From the NCBI RefSeq assembly GCF_014206875.1, contig NZ_JACIJO010000001.1:1656780-1720779 (forward strand): 64,000 bases of DNA, written 5' to 3'. The stretch comes from Algoriphagus iocasae. Its GTDB lineage: Bacteria > Bacteroidota > Bacteroidia > Cytophagales > Cyclobacteriaceae. The notes beneath the pieces were generated by a model. The model had not been told where the DNA came from and did no database searches. It worked only from the letters and a program-made list of their open reading frames with translations. Every line of letters begins with the position of its first letter. Within the stretch, counting starts at the first letter, position 1. The translations under genes were made by a program, and so were the position numbers. This document shows, one piece after another, positions 17,664-25,933 of the stretch.

Positions 17664-18995
17664 ATGAATATTTTCAAACTTGGAATCAAAAACGTAACTG
17701 CCAAACCACTTTCCACTGGTTTAAGCCTGTTGTTGCTGTCTTTGGGAGTGGCTTTGATCTCCTTAATGCTACATGTGGACAGGCATTTAAAGGAGCAGAT
17801 GAGTTCCAATATTCGGGGCATTGATATGGTCGTAGGTGCAAAAGGTAGTCCATTGCAATTGATTCTTTCGGCAGTTTTTCAGGTAGATGTACCTACCGGC
17901 AATATCAAGCTTTCCGAAGCGAATTCCCTATTGAGAAACCGACTGATTGACTATGGAATACCGCTATCCTATGGGGATTCCTATGAGAGCTTTCGAATCG
18001 TAGGAACAGACGAGCGCTATCCTGAAAACTATGCGATGCAATTAGCCAAGGGGAGCCTTTGGTCCCAATCCATGGAAGTGGCAATAGGGGCAGCGGTAGC
18101 AGAAAAGACGGGATTGAACCTGGGCGATAAATTCCAGGGGGCTCATGGATTGAGCGAAGGAGGACATGTCCATGAAGGACAGGATTATATTGTGAAAGGA
18201 ATATTCGAACCATCGGGTTCGGTAGTGGATCAGCTTATTTTAACTAATCTCCAAAGTGTCTGGGATATACATGAAAGCCATGCTCATGACGAAGAAGAAA
18301 ATCATGAGGAATCCCAAAAGCTAAAAGGAGAGCATGAAGAACATGCAGCAGATAGTGCTGACCATACACAGAAGAATGATGATCATAATCACGATGAAGA
18401 AGGTCATGGTCATGAACAAGAGGAAGGAGTAGAGCAGGATTATGAGGAGGATCGGGAAATCACAGCACTCTTAGTGAAATTCAAAAATCCACTTGGTCTG
18501 GTGCAGCTTCCCCGTATGGTCAATGAAAACACTAATATGCAAGCGGCATTGCCTAACTACGAACTGAACAAGTTGTTTTCCCTAATGGGAATCGCTGTTA
18601 CCACAATGAATATAGTTGCCATGATTGTTATTCTGGTATCTGGAATCTCGGTCTTTATCAGTTTGTATTTGAGCCTAAGGGACCGAACCTATGAAATGGC
18701 ATTACTTAGAACCTATGGGGCCTCTAGGGGACAGCTATTAGGCATGATATTTCAGGAAGGTTTGGTGGTGTCGATTTCTGGCTTTGTACTTGGAATCGCC
18801 CTCAGCAGAATAGGATTGGTAGCGGTTTCCCTTCTTTTAAAATCAGAATACCATTATGATTTCCTTGGAGGCGGATTGATCTGGCAAGAAGGAATATTGA
18901 TGCTGATTACACTCCTGATTGGGTTCTTTGCAGCCTTGATCCCAGCCATTACAGTATATAAAATTGATATTTCCAAAAGTCTTTCCGATGCTTAG
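17664..18995 (+). CDS. FtsX/LolE-like ABC permease with a His-rich periplasmic loop
   Basis: A 443-residue four-helix permease: TM1 near residues 18-36, a large periplasmic domain, and the FtsX domain near 300-443 (MGIAVTTMNIVAMIVILVSGISVFISLYLSLRDRTYEMALLRTYGAS). Within the periplasmic domain, residues about 203-262 form a low-complexity His/Asp/Glu segment (HESHAHDEEENHEE, HNHDEEGHGHEQEE) typical of proteins that bind zinc or another divalent metal. It is distinct from the large MacB-like permeases elsewhere in this window, which lack such a loop. It is cotranscribed with the ATPase and overlaps the next gene by eight bases, so all three should act together. Confidence 0.92.
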   Translation: MNIFKLGIKNVTAKPLSTGLSLLLLSLGVALISLMLHVDRHLKEQMSSNIRGIDMVVGAKGSPLQLILSAVFQVDVPTGNIKLSEANSLLRNRLIDYGIPLSYGDSYESFRIVGTDERYPENYAMQLAKGSLWSQSMEVAIGAAVAEKTGLNLGDKFQGAHGLSEGGHVHEGQDYIVKGIFEPSGSVVDQLILTNLQSVWDIHESHAHDEEENHEESQKLKGEHEEHAADSADHTQKNDDHNHDEEGHGHEQEEGVEQDYEEDREITALLVKFKNPLGLVQLPRMVNENTNMQAALPNYELNKLFSLMGIAVTTMNIVAMIVILVSGISVFISLYLSLRDRTYEMALLRTYGASRGQLLGMIFQEGLVVSISGFVLGIALSRIGLVAVSLLLKSEYHYDFLGGGLIWQEGILMLITLLIGFFAALIPAITVYKIDISKSLSDA

Positions 18996-19422
18996 AATCA
19001 GCTTGACAGCGCTATTGCTCCTAATTTCCATTCCTGTCTTTTCCCAAACCAAAATTACTTGGGATACACTCACAGATGTCACATTTATAGATAAGTACAG
19101 CGAGGAAGTGGATGCATATTACTATTTCCCGAAATTTGGCCCATCTATTTTGGCTTTAAATAACAAAGAGGTGATCATCAAAGGGTACCTTTTGATCATC
19201 GATCCCGATAACGATATCTATATTCTCTCAGCTAATCCTTTTGCGGCATGTTTTTTTTGTGGTGGAGCAGGTCCTGAGTCTATTATTGAGCTGAAGATAG
19301 GGAAGGACCATCCCCGTTTCAAGATGGATGAAGTACTAACTTTTCGTGGCAAGCTAAAACTCAATGCCGTGGATATTTATCAGTGCAATTATATTTTGGA
19401 GAATGCGAGGGTGTATCAATGA
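18988..19422 (+). CDS. Small secreted protein of the metal ABC operon (DUF3299-like)
   Basis: A 144-residue protein starting MLRISLTALLLLISIPVFSQ, a signal peptide. The start ATG at 18988 overlaps the permease stop (ATGCTTAG), implying translational coupling. The body ITWDTL, then VIIKGYLLIID, IYILSANPFAACFFCGGAGPESIIEL, reminds me of DUF3299-type periplasmic proteins (pattern 'GYxxPLxx...FLLVP...CxHxxxPxP'), which also occur in Zur-linked transporter clusters; this is from memory. The CFFCGG pair could bind metal or form a disulfide. It probably works in the periplasm with the ABC permease. No enzymatic motif is visible. Confidence 0.75.
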   Translation: MLRISLTALLLLISIPVFSQTKITWDTLTDVTFIDKYSEEVDAYYYFPKFGPSILALNNKEVIIKGYLLIIDPDNDIYILSANPFAACFFCGGAGPESIIELKIGKDHPRFKMDEVLTFRGKLKLNAVDIYQCNYILENARVYQ

Positions 19423-19542
19423 GGTTGGGTATAGAAGTGGGAAAGGAAACGATTCTTCTATTTTTATTTGAAATGAAAGTCATTGCATTCTATAATCTGA
19501 ACTTGGAAGATATTGACTCAGTTTTTAAAAGATTTTGACTAT

Positions 19543-19579
19543 AAAAAAGCCAGACTACATAAAGCAGTCTGGCTTTTTT
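19543..19579. terminator. Bidirectional rho-independent terminator
   Basis: AAAAAAGCCAGACT (19543-19556) and AGTCTGGCTTTTTT (19566-19579) form a perfect 14-base stem with a 9-base loop. A run of T follows on each strand, so it serves both the ABC operon (+) and the DUF4625 gene (-). Confidence 0.92.
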
Positions 19580-19604
19580 ATTTGTTAGATTTTATAATTT
19601 GAAA

Positions 19605-20375
19605 TTAACTGACGGTCACATCGATATGGGATTCATATTCGATGGTGTTACCATCTTCATCTTCGATAGTGAAAATCATATGGTATTCTCCGGCAGGAGC
19701 AGTAGCAGGCACGTCTATGTGCTCATGGAATTTAGCTTCGGACAGTTCATGATAGCCTTCTTCGAAAACTTCTTCAAAGTCCCATTCTACCTCACCGGCA
19801 CCTGGTGTAATTCCATGGGCATGGATGTCCACCGTGATCTGATGGATTCCATTCACTGCATTGATCATAAATTCCACATGGAAGTCGGATCCACGTGCGA
19901 CAGTTTCGTCCATTTCAAAGTCACTGATTGTTACTGGGGACATTACTTCCAAGTGTCCTTCAACTTCTGAAGTTTTTCCAGCTTCATCGGTCACTTCCAT
20001 AGTCACATGGTATTCTCCAACTGGTGCTGTTGAAGGAATGTCGATATGCTCATGGAAAGTTGGGTTTTTAACACGATATTTTTCGTCCGTAAAGGTTTGG
20101 GAAAAATCCCATTCCTCTTCACCTTCGCCAACTTCCAGATCATGTCCATGGATGGTTACCGTGATGGAGGCAACCGTGGCTTCTGCAAGGATTTCGGCCT
20201 CTAGATGTAGATCTGAGCCTCTAAAAGCTGTTCCGTCGGTACTGTGAGTTCCACCTTTTCCAAATTCGAAGCCGGAGATGGCAGGTGCATCAAAATTTAC
20301 GTCCTCGTCATCCTGGCAGGAAAAAAGCGCAAGTCCCAAAATTGGAAGTAGCAAAGCGTGTTTAAGTTTTTTCAT
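19605..20375 (-). CDS. DUF4625 lipoprotein with two repeats, His-rich
   Basis: A 256-residue lipoprotein: MKKLKHALLLPILGLALFSCQDD has a lipobox with Cys 20. Two homologous halves follow. Each has a TVTIHGHDLEVGEGEEEWDF or TVDIHAHGITPGAGEVEWDF segment, then FHEHIDIPSTAPVGEYHV or FHEHIDVPATAPAGEYHM. This is DUF4625, an immunoglobulin-like domain of Bacteroidota. The regularly spaced HGH/HAH and FHEHID motifs suggest metal binding. It lies 34 bases downstream of the Fur-family gene on the same strand, so it should be in that regulator's operon. It is probably an outer-membrane or periplasmic metal-capture protein; that role is inferred. Confidence 0.9.
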   Translation of the reverse strand: MKKLKHALLLPILGLALFSCQDDEDVNFDAPAISGFEFGKGGTHSTDGTAFRGSDLHLEAEILAEATVASITVTIHGHDLEVGEGEEEWDFSQTFTDEKYRVKNPTFHEHIDIPSTAPVGEYHVTMEVTDEAGKTSEVEGHLEVMSPVTISDFEMDETVARGSDFHVEFMINAVNGIHQITVDIHAHGITPGAGEVEWDFEEVFEEGYHELSEAKFHEHIDVPATAPAGEYHMIFTIEDEDGNTIEYESHIDVTVS

Positions 20376-20409
20376 AGTGTTTTTACTTTTTGTGGGTTAT
20401 AGATTTGAT

Positions 20410-20787
20410 TTAGTTTTCTTTAAAAATCTTGCATTCCGGACAAATGCCAGCAGTCAATACCTGTACCGTATGTACTAAATAGTCATCTGGAATAGACACT
20501 TCTATAGGTTCGCGTTCTAGCTTATAAACGGTGTCACACACTGTACATTGAAAGTGATTGTTTGGAGTGGTCTCCTCTGAACCCGAACAAATGGAGTATC
20601 TGAAATCCCCTTTTAAATCCGGAAAGCGATAGATTAAACTCTCCTTTTCCAGTCTAATTAACATGCGGTATATCGTTACCCTGCTGAACGAATTGCCCAC
20701 CAGATCTTTTATCCCACTATAATTGACAGGATGCTTAGCTAGGCTTATGATCTTCAGGATTTTTGTTCTGGCTATGGTATTTCCCAT
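20410..20787 (-). CDS. Fur family transcriptional regulator, probably Zur
   Basis: A 125-residue Fur-family repressor. The winged helix is at residues about 20-58 (SGIKDLVGNSFSRVTIYRMLIRLEKESLIYRF). The dimerisation domain has HFQCTVC (Cys 81 and 84) and GICPEC (Cys 116 and 119), the structural zinc site. Two palindromic boxes (20800-20814 and 20838-20852) overlap its own promoter, consistent with autoregulation. All neighbours are metal-handling genes without iron or heme signatures, and a CobW GTPase is included, so Zur (zinc) is more likely than Fur or PerR; manganese or nickel sensing is not excluded by sequence. Confidence 0.88.
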   Translation of the reverse strand: MGNTIARTKILKIISLAKHPVNYSGIKDLVGNSFSRVTIYRMLIRLEKESLIYRFPDLKGDFRYSICSGSEETTPNNHFQCTVCDTVYKLEREPIEVSIPDDYLVHTVQVLTAGICPECKIFKEN

Positions 20788-20799
20788 GTCAATGCTACT

Positions 20800-20814
20800 T
20801 GCAACGTTATTGCA
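20800..20814. promoter_or_regulatory. Fur/Zur-type box 3 (fur promoter, -7 proximal)
   Basis: TGCAACGTTATTGCA. On the minus strand it begins six bases inside CATATTTG (20820 to 20813), the -7 of the regulator gene, and it lies 13 bases before that gene's start codon. Confidence 0.75.
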
Positions 20815-20842
20815 AATATGCCAAATCTGTTTTTAAATGCAA
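20813..20842 (-). promoter_or_regulatory. Promoter of the Fur-family gene
   Basis: On the minus strand TTG (20842-20840) and CATATTTG (20820-20813, one mismatch to TAnnTTTG) are 22 bases apart, the same spacing as the merC promoter. Confidence 0.6.
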
Positions 20843-20852
20843 TAGTATTGCA
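20838..20852. promoter_or_regulatory. Fur/Zur-type box 4 (fur promoter, -33 proximal)
   Basis: TGCAATAGTATTGCA, a near-perfect palindrome, 38 bases from box 3 and covering the -33 TTG. Confidence 0.75.
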
Positions 20853-20945
20853 AATAAGTTTTGTTTTTTTCTTTTTCTAAAAATTCAAAAATCCTCGATT
20901 AGATCGTGTGTTGACGTATTTGAGAATTTTTTTCAATTAATTAAG

Positions 20946-20960
20946 TGCAACATTGTTTCA
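20946..20960. promoter_or_regulatory. Degenerate Fur/Zur-type box 5 (TonB receptor promoter, -33)
   Basis: TGCAACATTGTTTCA matches the TGCAA-N5-TTGCA frame with one mismatch. It contains the TTG (20953-20955) that sits 22 bases before TATATTTG. Confidence 0.5.
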
Positions 20961-20982
20961 ACATGATGTCTTTCTATATTTG
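20953..20982 (+). promoter_or_regulatory. Promoter of the TonB receptor gene
   Basis: TTG at 20953 and TATATTTG at 20975-20982, 22 bases apart. Transcription would begin near 20988, which rules out translation from an in-frame ATG at 20953 and supports GTG 21007. Confidence 0.65.
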
Positions 20983-20995
20983 CAATATAATTGCA
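20981..20995. promoter_or_regulatory. Fur/Zur-type box 6 (TonB receptor promoter, -7)
   Basis: TGCAATATAATTGCA, a near-perfect palindrome overlapping the last two bases of the -7 TATATTTG and starting six bases inside it, exactly as at the two minus-strand promoters. Confidence 0.78.
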
Positions 20996-21006
20996 TTTAC
21001 GACTCA

Positions 21007-23250
21007 GTGATCAGACTTTCCTTATTACTTTCTGCTTTGTTTTTAACTGGAATGGCAGCAGCTATTCCTTCGAAAAAAACAGACCTTCCCGCTGTAAATC
21101 ACAGCATGGCTTCCAATCGTTTTGCTTTAATACACCTTTTTCAATCTGACACCACTCCTAAAATCCAGGAATTGGAAGAGGTAGTGGTCATTGATCAGGC
21201 AGAGATGATCCGAAGGGAAGAGTCAAATGCGATAGAGCTTGTAAAGCAGGATTTTATCCGAGAAAACCGTAGCGGGAGTTTGATGAAGTCTTTGGAAAGG
21301 ATTCCGGGTATCAGCATGATAGGAATCGGTTCGGGAGCCTCCAAACCTCTGATCCGTGGATTGGGATTCAACCAGGTCATGGTAGTGGAAAACGGGCTGA
21401 AACATGAAGGCCAACAATGGGGAACGGATCATGGGCTGGAAGTGGATCAATTTGCAGCTGACCAGATTCAAATTATAAAAGGTCCAGCCTCCTTCAAATA
21501 TGGTTCTGACGCGATCGGCGGAGTGATTGATATCCGGGAGAAATTGGCGCCGACAGAAGATGGTTTCGGAGGCTCGGTCGAACTCGGGACCCGATCCAAC
21601 AATGGCTGGCTTGGTGGTTCAGCCAATGTATTTTACAGAAAAAACAACTGGTTTGCTGAAGGTAGGCTGACAGTGGCTGATTATGGGGACTTTAGAGTTC
21701 CTACAGACTCCGTGTTTGTTTATGATTTTGGAGTAGCCTTGCACGAGGGGCAAGTCAGAAACTCTGCCGGGCAGGAACTTGATTTTTCAACTCGCGTGGG
21801 ATTTTTAGGGAAAAATTTCCGGAATACACTTGGAGTCAGTAGAGTGAGTACCAAAGCAGGTTTCTTTGCCAATGCCCACGGATTGGAGCCAAGGCAGGTG
21901 GATACCGAGCTTCATGACCGCTCCAGTCGGGATATCCTTTTGCCATTTCAAGAGGTGACGCATACCAAAGTGATCAATAAAGCCAGCTATGCGGCCGGAA
22001 ATAATTTTCTCCAATTGGATCTTGGCTATCAGAGAAATGACAGGAAGGAGTGGAGCCAGTATGTTAACCATGGTTACATGCCTGCCATTTTTCCATCTGA
22101 GTTTCCTTATCCATCCACACAAGAAAGAGCATTTGATAAAGAGGTGTTTTCCATAAACCTGAAAGACGAACTTTTTCTGGACCGGCATGAACTGGGATTT
22201 GGTGCCAGTGGGGAATACCAGCACAATGATATTGGTGGATGGGGATTTTTGATTCCGGCCTTTCAGCAATACAGCTATGGATTTTTCGCAATCGATAAGT
22301 TCAAATTGGCTCCTCTGTGGCAACTGACTGCTGCGTTACGTTTTGATCACAGCCAAATCCATGTAGAGGAATACCAAGATTGGTTTCCCAGTGTGGAAGA
22401 TGCATCCCAGGCAATCGAAGAAGATTACCTGTATAGGGCAGAGGAATTTCAGCGAAAATTCAACAGCTTGGTTTGGTCAGTAGGGGTGAATTATAAACCG
22501 GGAGATCTGATTTTCAAGGCAAATCTGGGGACCAGTTTCCGAATGCCCATTGCAAAGGAGTTGGCGGCAAATGGGGTGAATTATCACTATTTCCGCTACG
22601 AGCGGGGCAATGCAGGTCTGGATCCCGAACGTTCTCTGCAGCTGGACCTGGGAGGGGAGTGGAAGAAAGAAAAATGGCTGCTTTCTTTCAGTCCGTTTGT
22701 GAATTATTTCTCCAATTACATCTACCTCAATCCAACCGCCCAAATGGATGTGCTCTATGGCGCCGGAAATCAGGTTTTCAACTATACCCAGGCGGAAGTT
22801 TTGCGCTACGGAGCCGAAATGAGTGTTATGCATCAGTTGAATTCGAAATGGAGTTTTGAGCTGTTGGGAGAATATGTTTACAGCGAGCAGATGTCAGGTG
22901 ATAAGCAAGGGTTTACCTTGCCATTTTCACCCCCTCCATCAGGAATTATCAATGCCACCTACAAGCCCTTGGCAGAAGGGTTTTTCAAAAATCCCTATTT
23001 CGCAGTGGATTTCAGAGCTACCGCAAGACAGGAAAATATTGTACCTCCAGAGAAAGTCACCTCGGGATATCAGTTGGTGAACCTAAGGGCCGGGACTGCC
23101 ATTATTTTATTCGGACAGGAAGTCCAGGCTGACTTTCAAGTGCAGAATCTCTTCAATACACGATACCTGAACCACACGAGTTTCTATCGCCTGATCAATT
23201 TGCCGGAGGCAGGCCGGAATATCAGTGTATCCCTAAGTTATGAATTCTAA
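21007..23250 (+). CDS. TonB-dependent outer-membrane receptor, metal regulon
   Basis: A 747-residue receptor. GTG 21007 gives a signal peptide (RLSLLLSALFLTGMAAA). After a short spacer comes the TonB-box-like ELEEVVVID, the plug domain (SGSLMKSLERIPGISMIGIG, KPLIRGLGFNQVMVVENGLKHEGQQWG, IQIIKGPASFKYGSDAIGGVIDI), and a barrel ending in NISVSLSYEF with the terminal Phe. It lacks the N-terminal carboxypeptidase-like domain of SusC proteins and has no SusD partner, so it is a classic metal or metallophore receptor. Its promoter carries one strong and one weak Fur/Zur-type box. A DUF4625 lipoprotein follows after 15 bases. It probably imports zinc or a zinc chelate; the ligand is not readable from the sequence. 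Confidence 0.92.
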   Translation: MIRLSLLLSALFLTGMAAAIPSKKTDLPAVNHSMASNRFALIHLFQSDTTPKIQELEEVVVIDQAEMIRREESNAIELVKQDFIRENRSGSLMKSLERIPGISMIGIGSGASKPLIRGLGFNQVMVVENGLKHEGQQWGTDHGLEVDQFAADQIQIIKGPASFKYGSDAIGGVIDIREKLAPTEDGFGGSVELGTRSNNGWLGGSANVFYRKNNWFAEGRLTVADYGDFRVPTDSVFVYDFGVALHEGQVRNSAGQELDFSTRVGFLGKNFRNTLGVSRVSTKAGFFANAHGLEPRQVDTELHDRSSRDILLPFQEVTHTKVINKASYAAGNNFLQLDLGYQRNDRKEWSQYVNHGYMPAIFPSEFPYPSTQERAFDKEVFSINLKDELFLDRHELGFGASGEYQHNDIGGWGFLIPAFQQYSYGFFAIDKFKLAPLWQLTAALRFDHSQIHVEEYQDWFPSVEDASQAIEEDYLYRAEEFQRKFNSLVWSVGVNYKPGDLIFKANLGTSFRMPIAKELAANGVNYHYFRYERGNAGLDPERSLQLDLGGEWKKEKWLLSFSPFVNYFSNYIYLNPTAQMDVLYGAGNQVFNYTQAEVLRYGAEMSVMHQLNSKWSFELLGEYVYSEQMSGDKQGFTLPFSPPPSGIINATYKPLAEGFFKNPYFAVDFRATARQENIVPPEKVTSGYQLVNLRAGTAIILFGQEVQADFQVQNLFNTRYLNHTSFYRLINLPEAGRNISVSLSYEF

Positions 23251-23265
23251 AATCCTATAAATAAT

Positions 23266-23730
23266 ATGAAAAATTGGTCACTATTTATTTTAATGATGAT
23301 TTTCCTAGCTTCCTGTGGGGAAGATGAAAAGCCCCTGATCGATAAAGAATATCCGGAAATAATGATTGAGGATGATTCATTTCCTCTGCAATGCAGTGTG
23401 ATTGAGCGGGGAACAACCTTGGAGTTCAAAGCATATTTCTCAGACAATGTAGAGCTGGGAAGTTTTAGTCTGGACATTCACCACAATTTTGATCACCACA
23501 CCCACAGTACAGAAGTGAACAGCTGTGATGAGGATCCGGTAAAAAGCCCGGTGAACCCTTTATTGTTGATTCAGACATTTACCATTCCCGAGGGTTTGAA
23601 AGAATATAAGGGGACCGCTGAGATTGAAATTCCTGCTGATATAGATCCCGGTGATTATCATTTTCTGATCCGGTTGACCGACCAGGAGGGTTGGCAGACT
23701 TTGCAGGGCATGAGTATTAAGATTGAATAA
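23266..23730 (+). CDS. DUF4625 lipoprotein, single domain
   Basis: A 154-residue lipoprotein: MKNWSLFILMMIFLASCGEDE has the lipobox Cys at 17. One DUF4625 domain follows, with DIHHNFDHHTHS and, later, IPADIDPGDYHFLIRL. The cluster of six His in about a dozen residues would suit metal binding. It is 15 bases downstream of the TonB receptor and should be cotranscribed. It is the single-domain relative of the two-repeat protein at 19605-20375. A surface lipoprotein that delivers metal to its receptor is a reasonable inference, as in other receptor-lipoprotein pairs. Confidence 0.9.
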   Translation: MKNWSLFILMMIFLASCGEDEKPLIDKEYPEIMIEDDSFPLQCSVIERGTTLEFKAYFSDNVELGSFSLDIHHNFDHHTHSTEVNSCDEDPVKSPVNPLLLIQTFTIPEGLKEYKGTAEIEIPADIDPGDYHFLIRLTDQEGWQTLQGMSIKIE

Positions 23731-23753
23731 TTTGGTTGAAGATTTATTGGAAA

Positions 23754-23783
23754 GGCTGCTTAGGAATCTAGGCAGCTTTTTTT
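23754..23783 (+). terminator. Rho-independent terminator after the TonB receptor operon
   Basis: GGCTGC (23754-23759) and GGCAGC (23771-23776), extended imperfectly by CTTAG/CTAGG, followed by seven T. The stem is interrupted but the U-tract is strong. Confidence 0.65.
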
Positions 23784-24095
23784 AATCAGTGTGTTAATAC
23801 TGAATGTTTTTGTGGCTGGCAATTTCCTTTGGCTGACTTTTAAAAATGGCTATTCGGCTATCTTTTTGATCATTGGTTTTGGCTCCTGGCATCGGTGGCC
23901 ATACTACTGAACGGCTTCAAAAGAACGATTAATAGTGGGTATTACCTTACTGAAAAAGTAGTGACACAACGAAAAAAGTCAGTCGCCGTAGCGGGTTTTT
24001 GTTTTAATGGGAGGAGCGATGGTTCAGGCTTTGCCGACTTCTTATCTTTGATTGGGTATGCTTGCCTTGTTTTAACCAGCGCAAGTGTAAAGTGA

Positions 24096-25556
24096 TCAGA
24101 TCTGAAGCAATCCTTTTATTTGTTCCTCTTCCTTGTCATTTTCCATCATTATCATCAGCTCATCTTCCGCTTTTAATTCTGTTTGCCCATTTGGCGTAAT
24201 GAATTTGCCATTCCTTTTCACCAAAACTATCAAACAGGAGCTCGGGAAACCTAGTTCTAGGATTTTTTTGCCTTCTATGTTGCTTTCCTTCGGTATCTGG
24301 ATTTCCAGAATGGCATTTTTAAAATCATCGGAAAGTTCTATGTCCAACATAGAACGTTTCTTAAGGGAGGCAGGGAGAGAGAGATGCAGGAGTTTTGCAG
24401 CAAGAGGAAGGGTAGTGGCCTGGATCGCAACTGAGGCAAGCACGATAAAGAATACCATATGAAATATCACTGCAGATTGCTCTATGTTGGCGATGAGGGG
24501 CAAGGTGGCAAACACGATGGGGACGGCCCCTCTTAAACCTACCCAGGAAATAAACACTTTTTCCCGAAGCTTGAATTTGAAAAAAGAAAGGGAGATGAAA
24601 ACTCCTAAAGGCCTTGCGACCATAATCAAGAATAATGCTGCTAAAATTGCAATTCCTGAAACGGGGATAAGTTGTTTGGGGAAAACCAAAAGACCTAATG
24701 TGATGAACATAATGACCTGCATCAGCCAGGCAATCCCATCGAAAAATTTCATCAGGCTTTTCTTATGGGCCATTTTACCATTGCCCACAGTGATAGCACT
24801 GATGTATACTGCCAGAAAACCGTTGCCTCCAAGTAAATCAACAAAAGTATATGTGATGAGCACCAAAGCCAAAAGCATCACAGGATATAAGCCCTCAAAG
24901 TCCAGTTTAACTTTATTGATCAATAGGACTGTAGCTCTGCCAAATAACCAGCCCAGAAAACCCCCGACCAACATTTGGATAAAGAACATAGGAATAATTT
25001 CCCAAATCGATCCGGTCTTCAATGTGATCAGACCTAGCAAGGAAACAGTGAGGAAATAAGCCATCGGATCATTACTACCGCTCTCCAACTCCAATAAGGG
25101 TCTCAAGTGGCCTTTTAACCCTATGCTTTTTGCCCGCAAAACAGAAAATACTGCGGCTGCATCGGTAGAAGAAACAATTGCGCCGAGAAGAAGACTTTCC
25201 AGAAAATTAAGCTCGGTAATCCAATACACATATGAGCCAAGAGATAAACTTGTAAGAAAGACTCCCAGCGTTGAAAGAGCTATTCCAGGCTTCAGTACCG
25301 GCTTGATACTTGGCCATTTTGTATCCAGACCACCCGAATAAAGTATGTAGGTTAGTGCTATAATTCCCAGAAACTGGGCTATGGCGGGATTGTCAAATCT
25401 GATCCCACCGATCCCATCAGAACCCGCAAGCATGCCGACTCCGAGGAATATCAATAACATCGGAATTCCTGTCTTTCCGGTAGTCTTACTGGCCAAAACT
25501 CCAGCCAACAATAATACTGAGCTGATTAAAAGAATGTTTTCTGCAGTTAATGTCAT
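24096..25556 (-). CDS. Potassium/proton antiporter (CPA1, NhaP2/CvrA type)
   Basis: A 486-residue protein with about 12 membrane helices, including the family motifs GAIVSSTDAAAVFSVLR and LELESGSNDPMAYFLTV, then WVGLRGAVPIVFATLPL. A soluble C-terminal domain (about residues 400-486: IPKESNIEGKKILELGFP, ITPNGQTELKAEDELMIMM) is a TrkA_C/RCK_C regulatory domain. The family exchanges cytoplasmic K+ or Na+ for protons in the inner membrane. It is monocistronic. A decayed copy of its 3' third lies at about 57671-58052. Confidence 0.93.
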   Translation of the reverse strand: MTLTAENILLISSVLLLAGVLASKTTGKTGIPMLLIFLGVGMLAGSDGIGGIRFDNPAIAQFLGIIALTYILYSGGLDTKWPSIKPVLKPGIALSTLGVFLTSLSLGSYVYWITELNFLESLLLGAIVSSTDAAAVFSVLRAKSIGLKGHLRPLLELESGSNDPMAYFLTVSLLGLITLKTGSIWEIIPMFFIQMLVGGFLGWLFGRATVLLINKVKLDFEGLYPVMLLALVLITYTFVDLLGGNGFLAVYISAITVGNGKMAHKKSLMKFFDGIAWLMQVIMFITLGLLVFPKQLIPVSGIAILAALFLIMVARPLGVFISLSFFKFKLREKVFISWVGLRGAVPIVFATLPLIANIEQSAVIFHMVFFIVLASVAIQATTLPLAAKLLHLSLPASLKKRSMLDIELSDDFKNAILEIQIPKESNIEGKKILELGFPSSCLIVLVKRNGKFITPNGQTELKAEDELMIMMENDKEEEQIKGLLQI

Positions 25557-25933
25557 CGTTCAAAAATGGAATAATCAAAACTATAAAAGTTTACATTCAT
25601 TTTTAGTTTGGCTTTTTTTAAATCCTCTTTTGCAGGTAAACAAAAAATATATTCCCAAGGTTTTGAATGTGATGTGCAATCAATTTGACTGCTAAATCCC
25701 GCTATTGTTCAGGATATTTTTTTTAATGAGAATCAGAAATTTCCAATTTTAATGGGATTATCAATAGAACAGCTGGGTATTGTGATTTTCAGGAAAAAAC
25801 CTAACCAATTGGCACAGAAATTTAGGCAGCGTTATAATGGAAATGAAAATCAGAATTTAAATCCAGGCCAAGTTTGCAAACTATATTGCAATTCGTAATT
25901 ATATAGCAAACAATCTTGTGATATTGAAAACCC
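25557..25933. other. Intergenic region
   Basis: AT-rich, no gene seen. TGCAAACTATATTGCA at about 25875 resembles a Fur/Zur box but has the wrong spacer length. Confidence 0.5.

Noticed and set aside
18843..19082. Minus-strand and other overlapping frames inside long genes
   Set aside because: They are shadows of the permease, receptor and kinase genes on the opposite strand or other frames.
25874..25891. Fur/Zur-like sequence TGCAAACTATATTGCA
   Set aside because: Spacer is one base too long and no promoter or metal gene is nearby.
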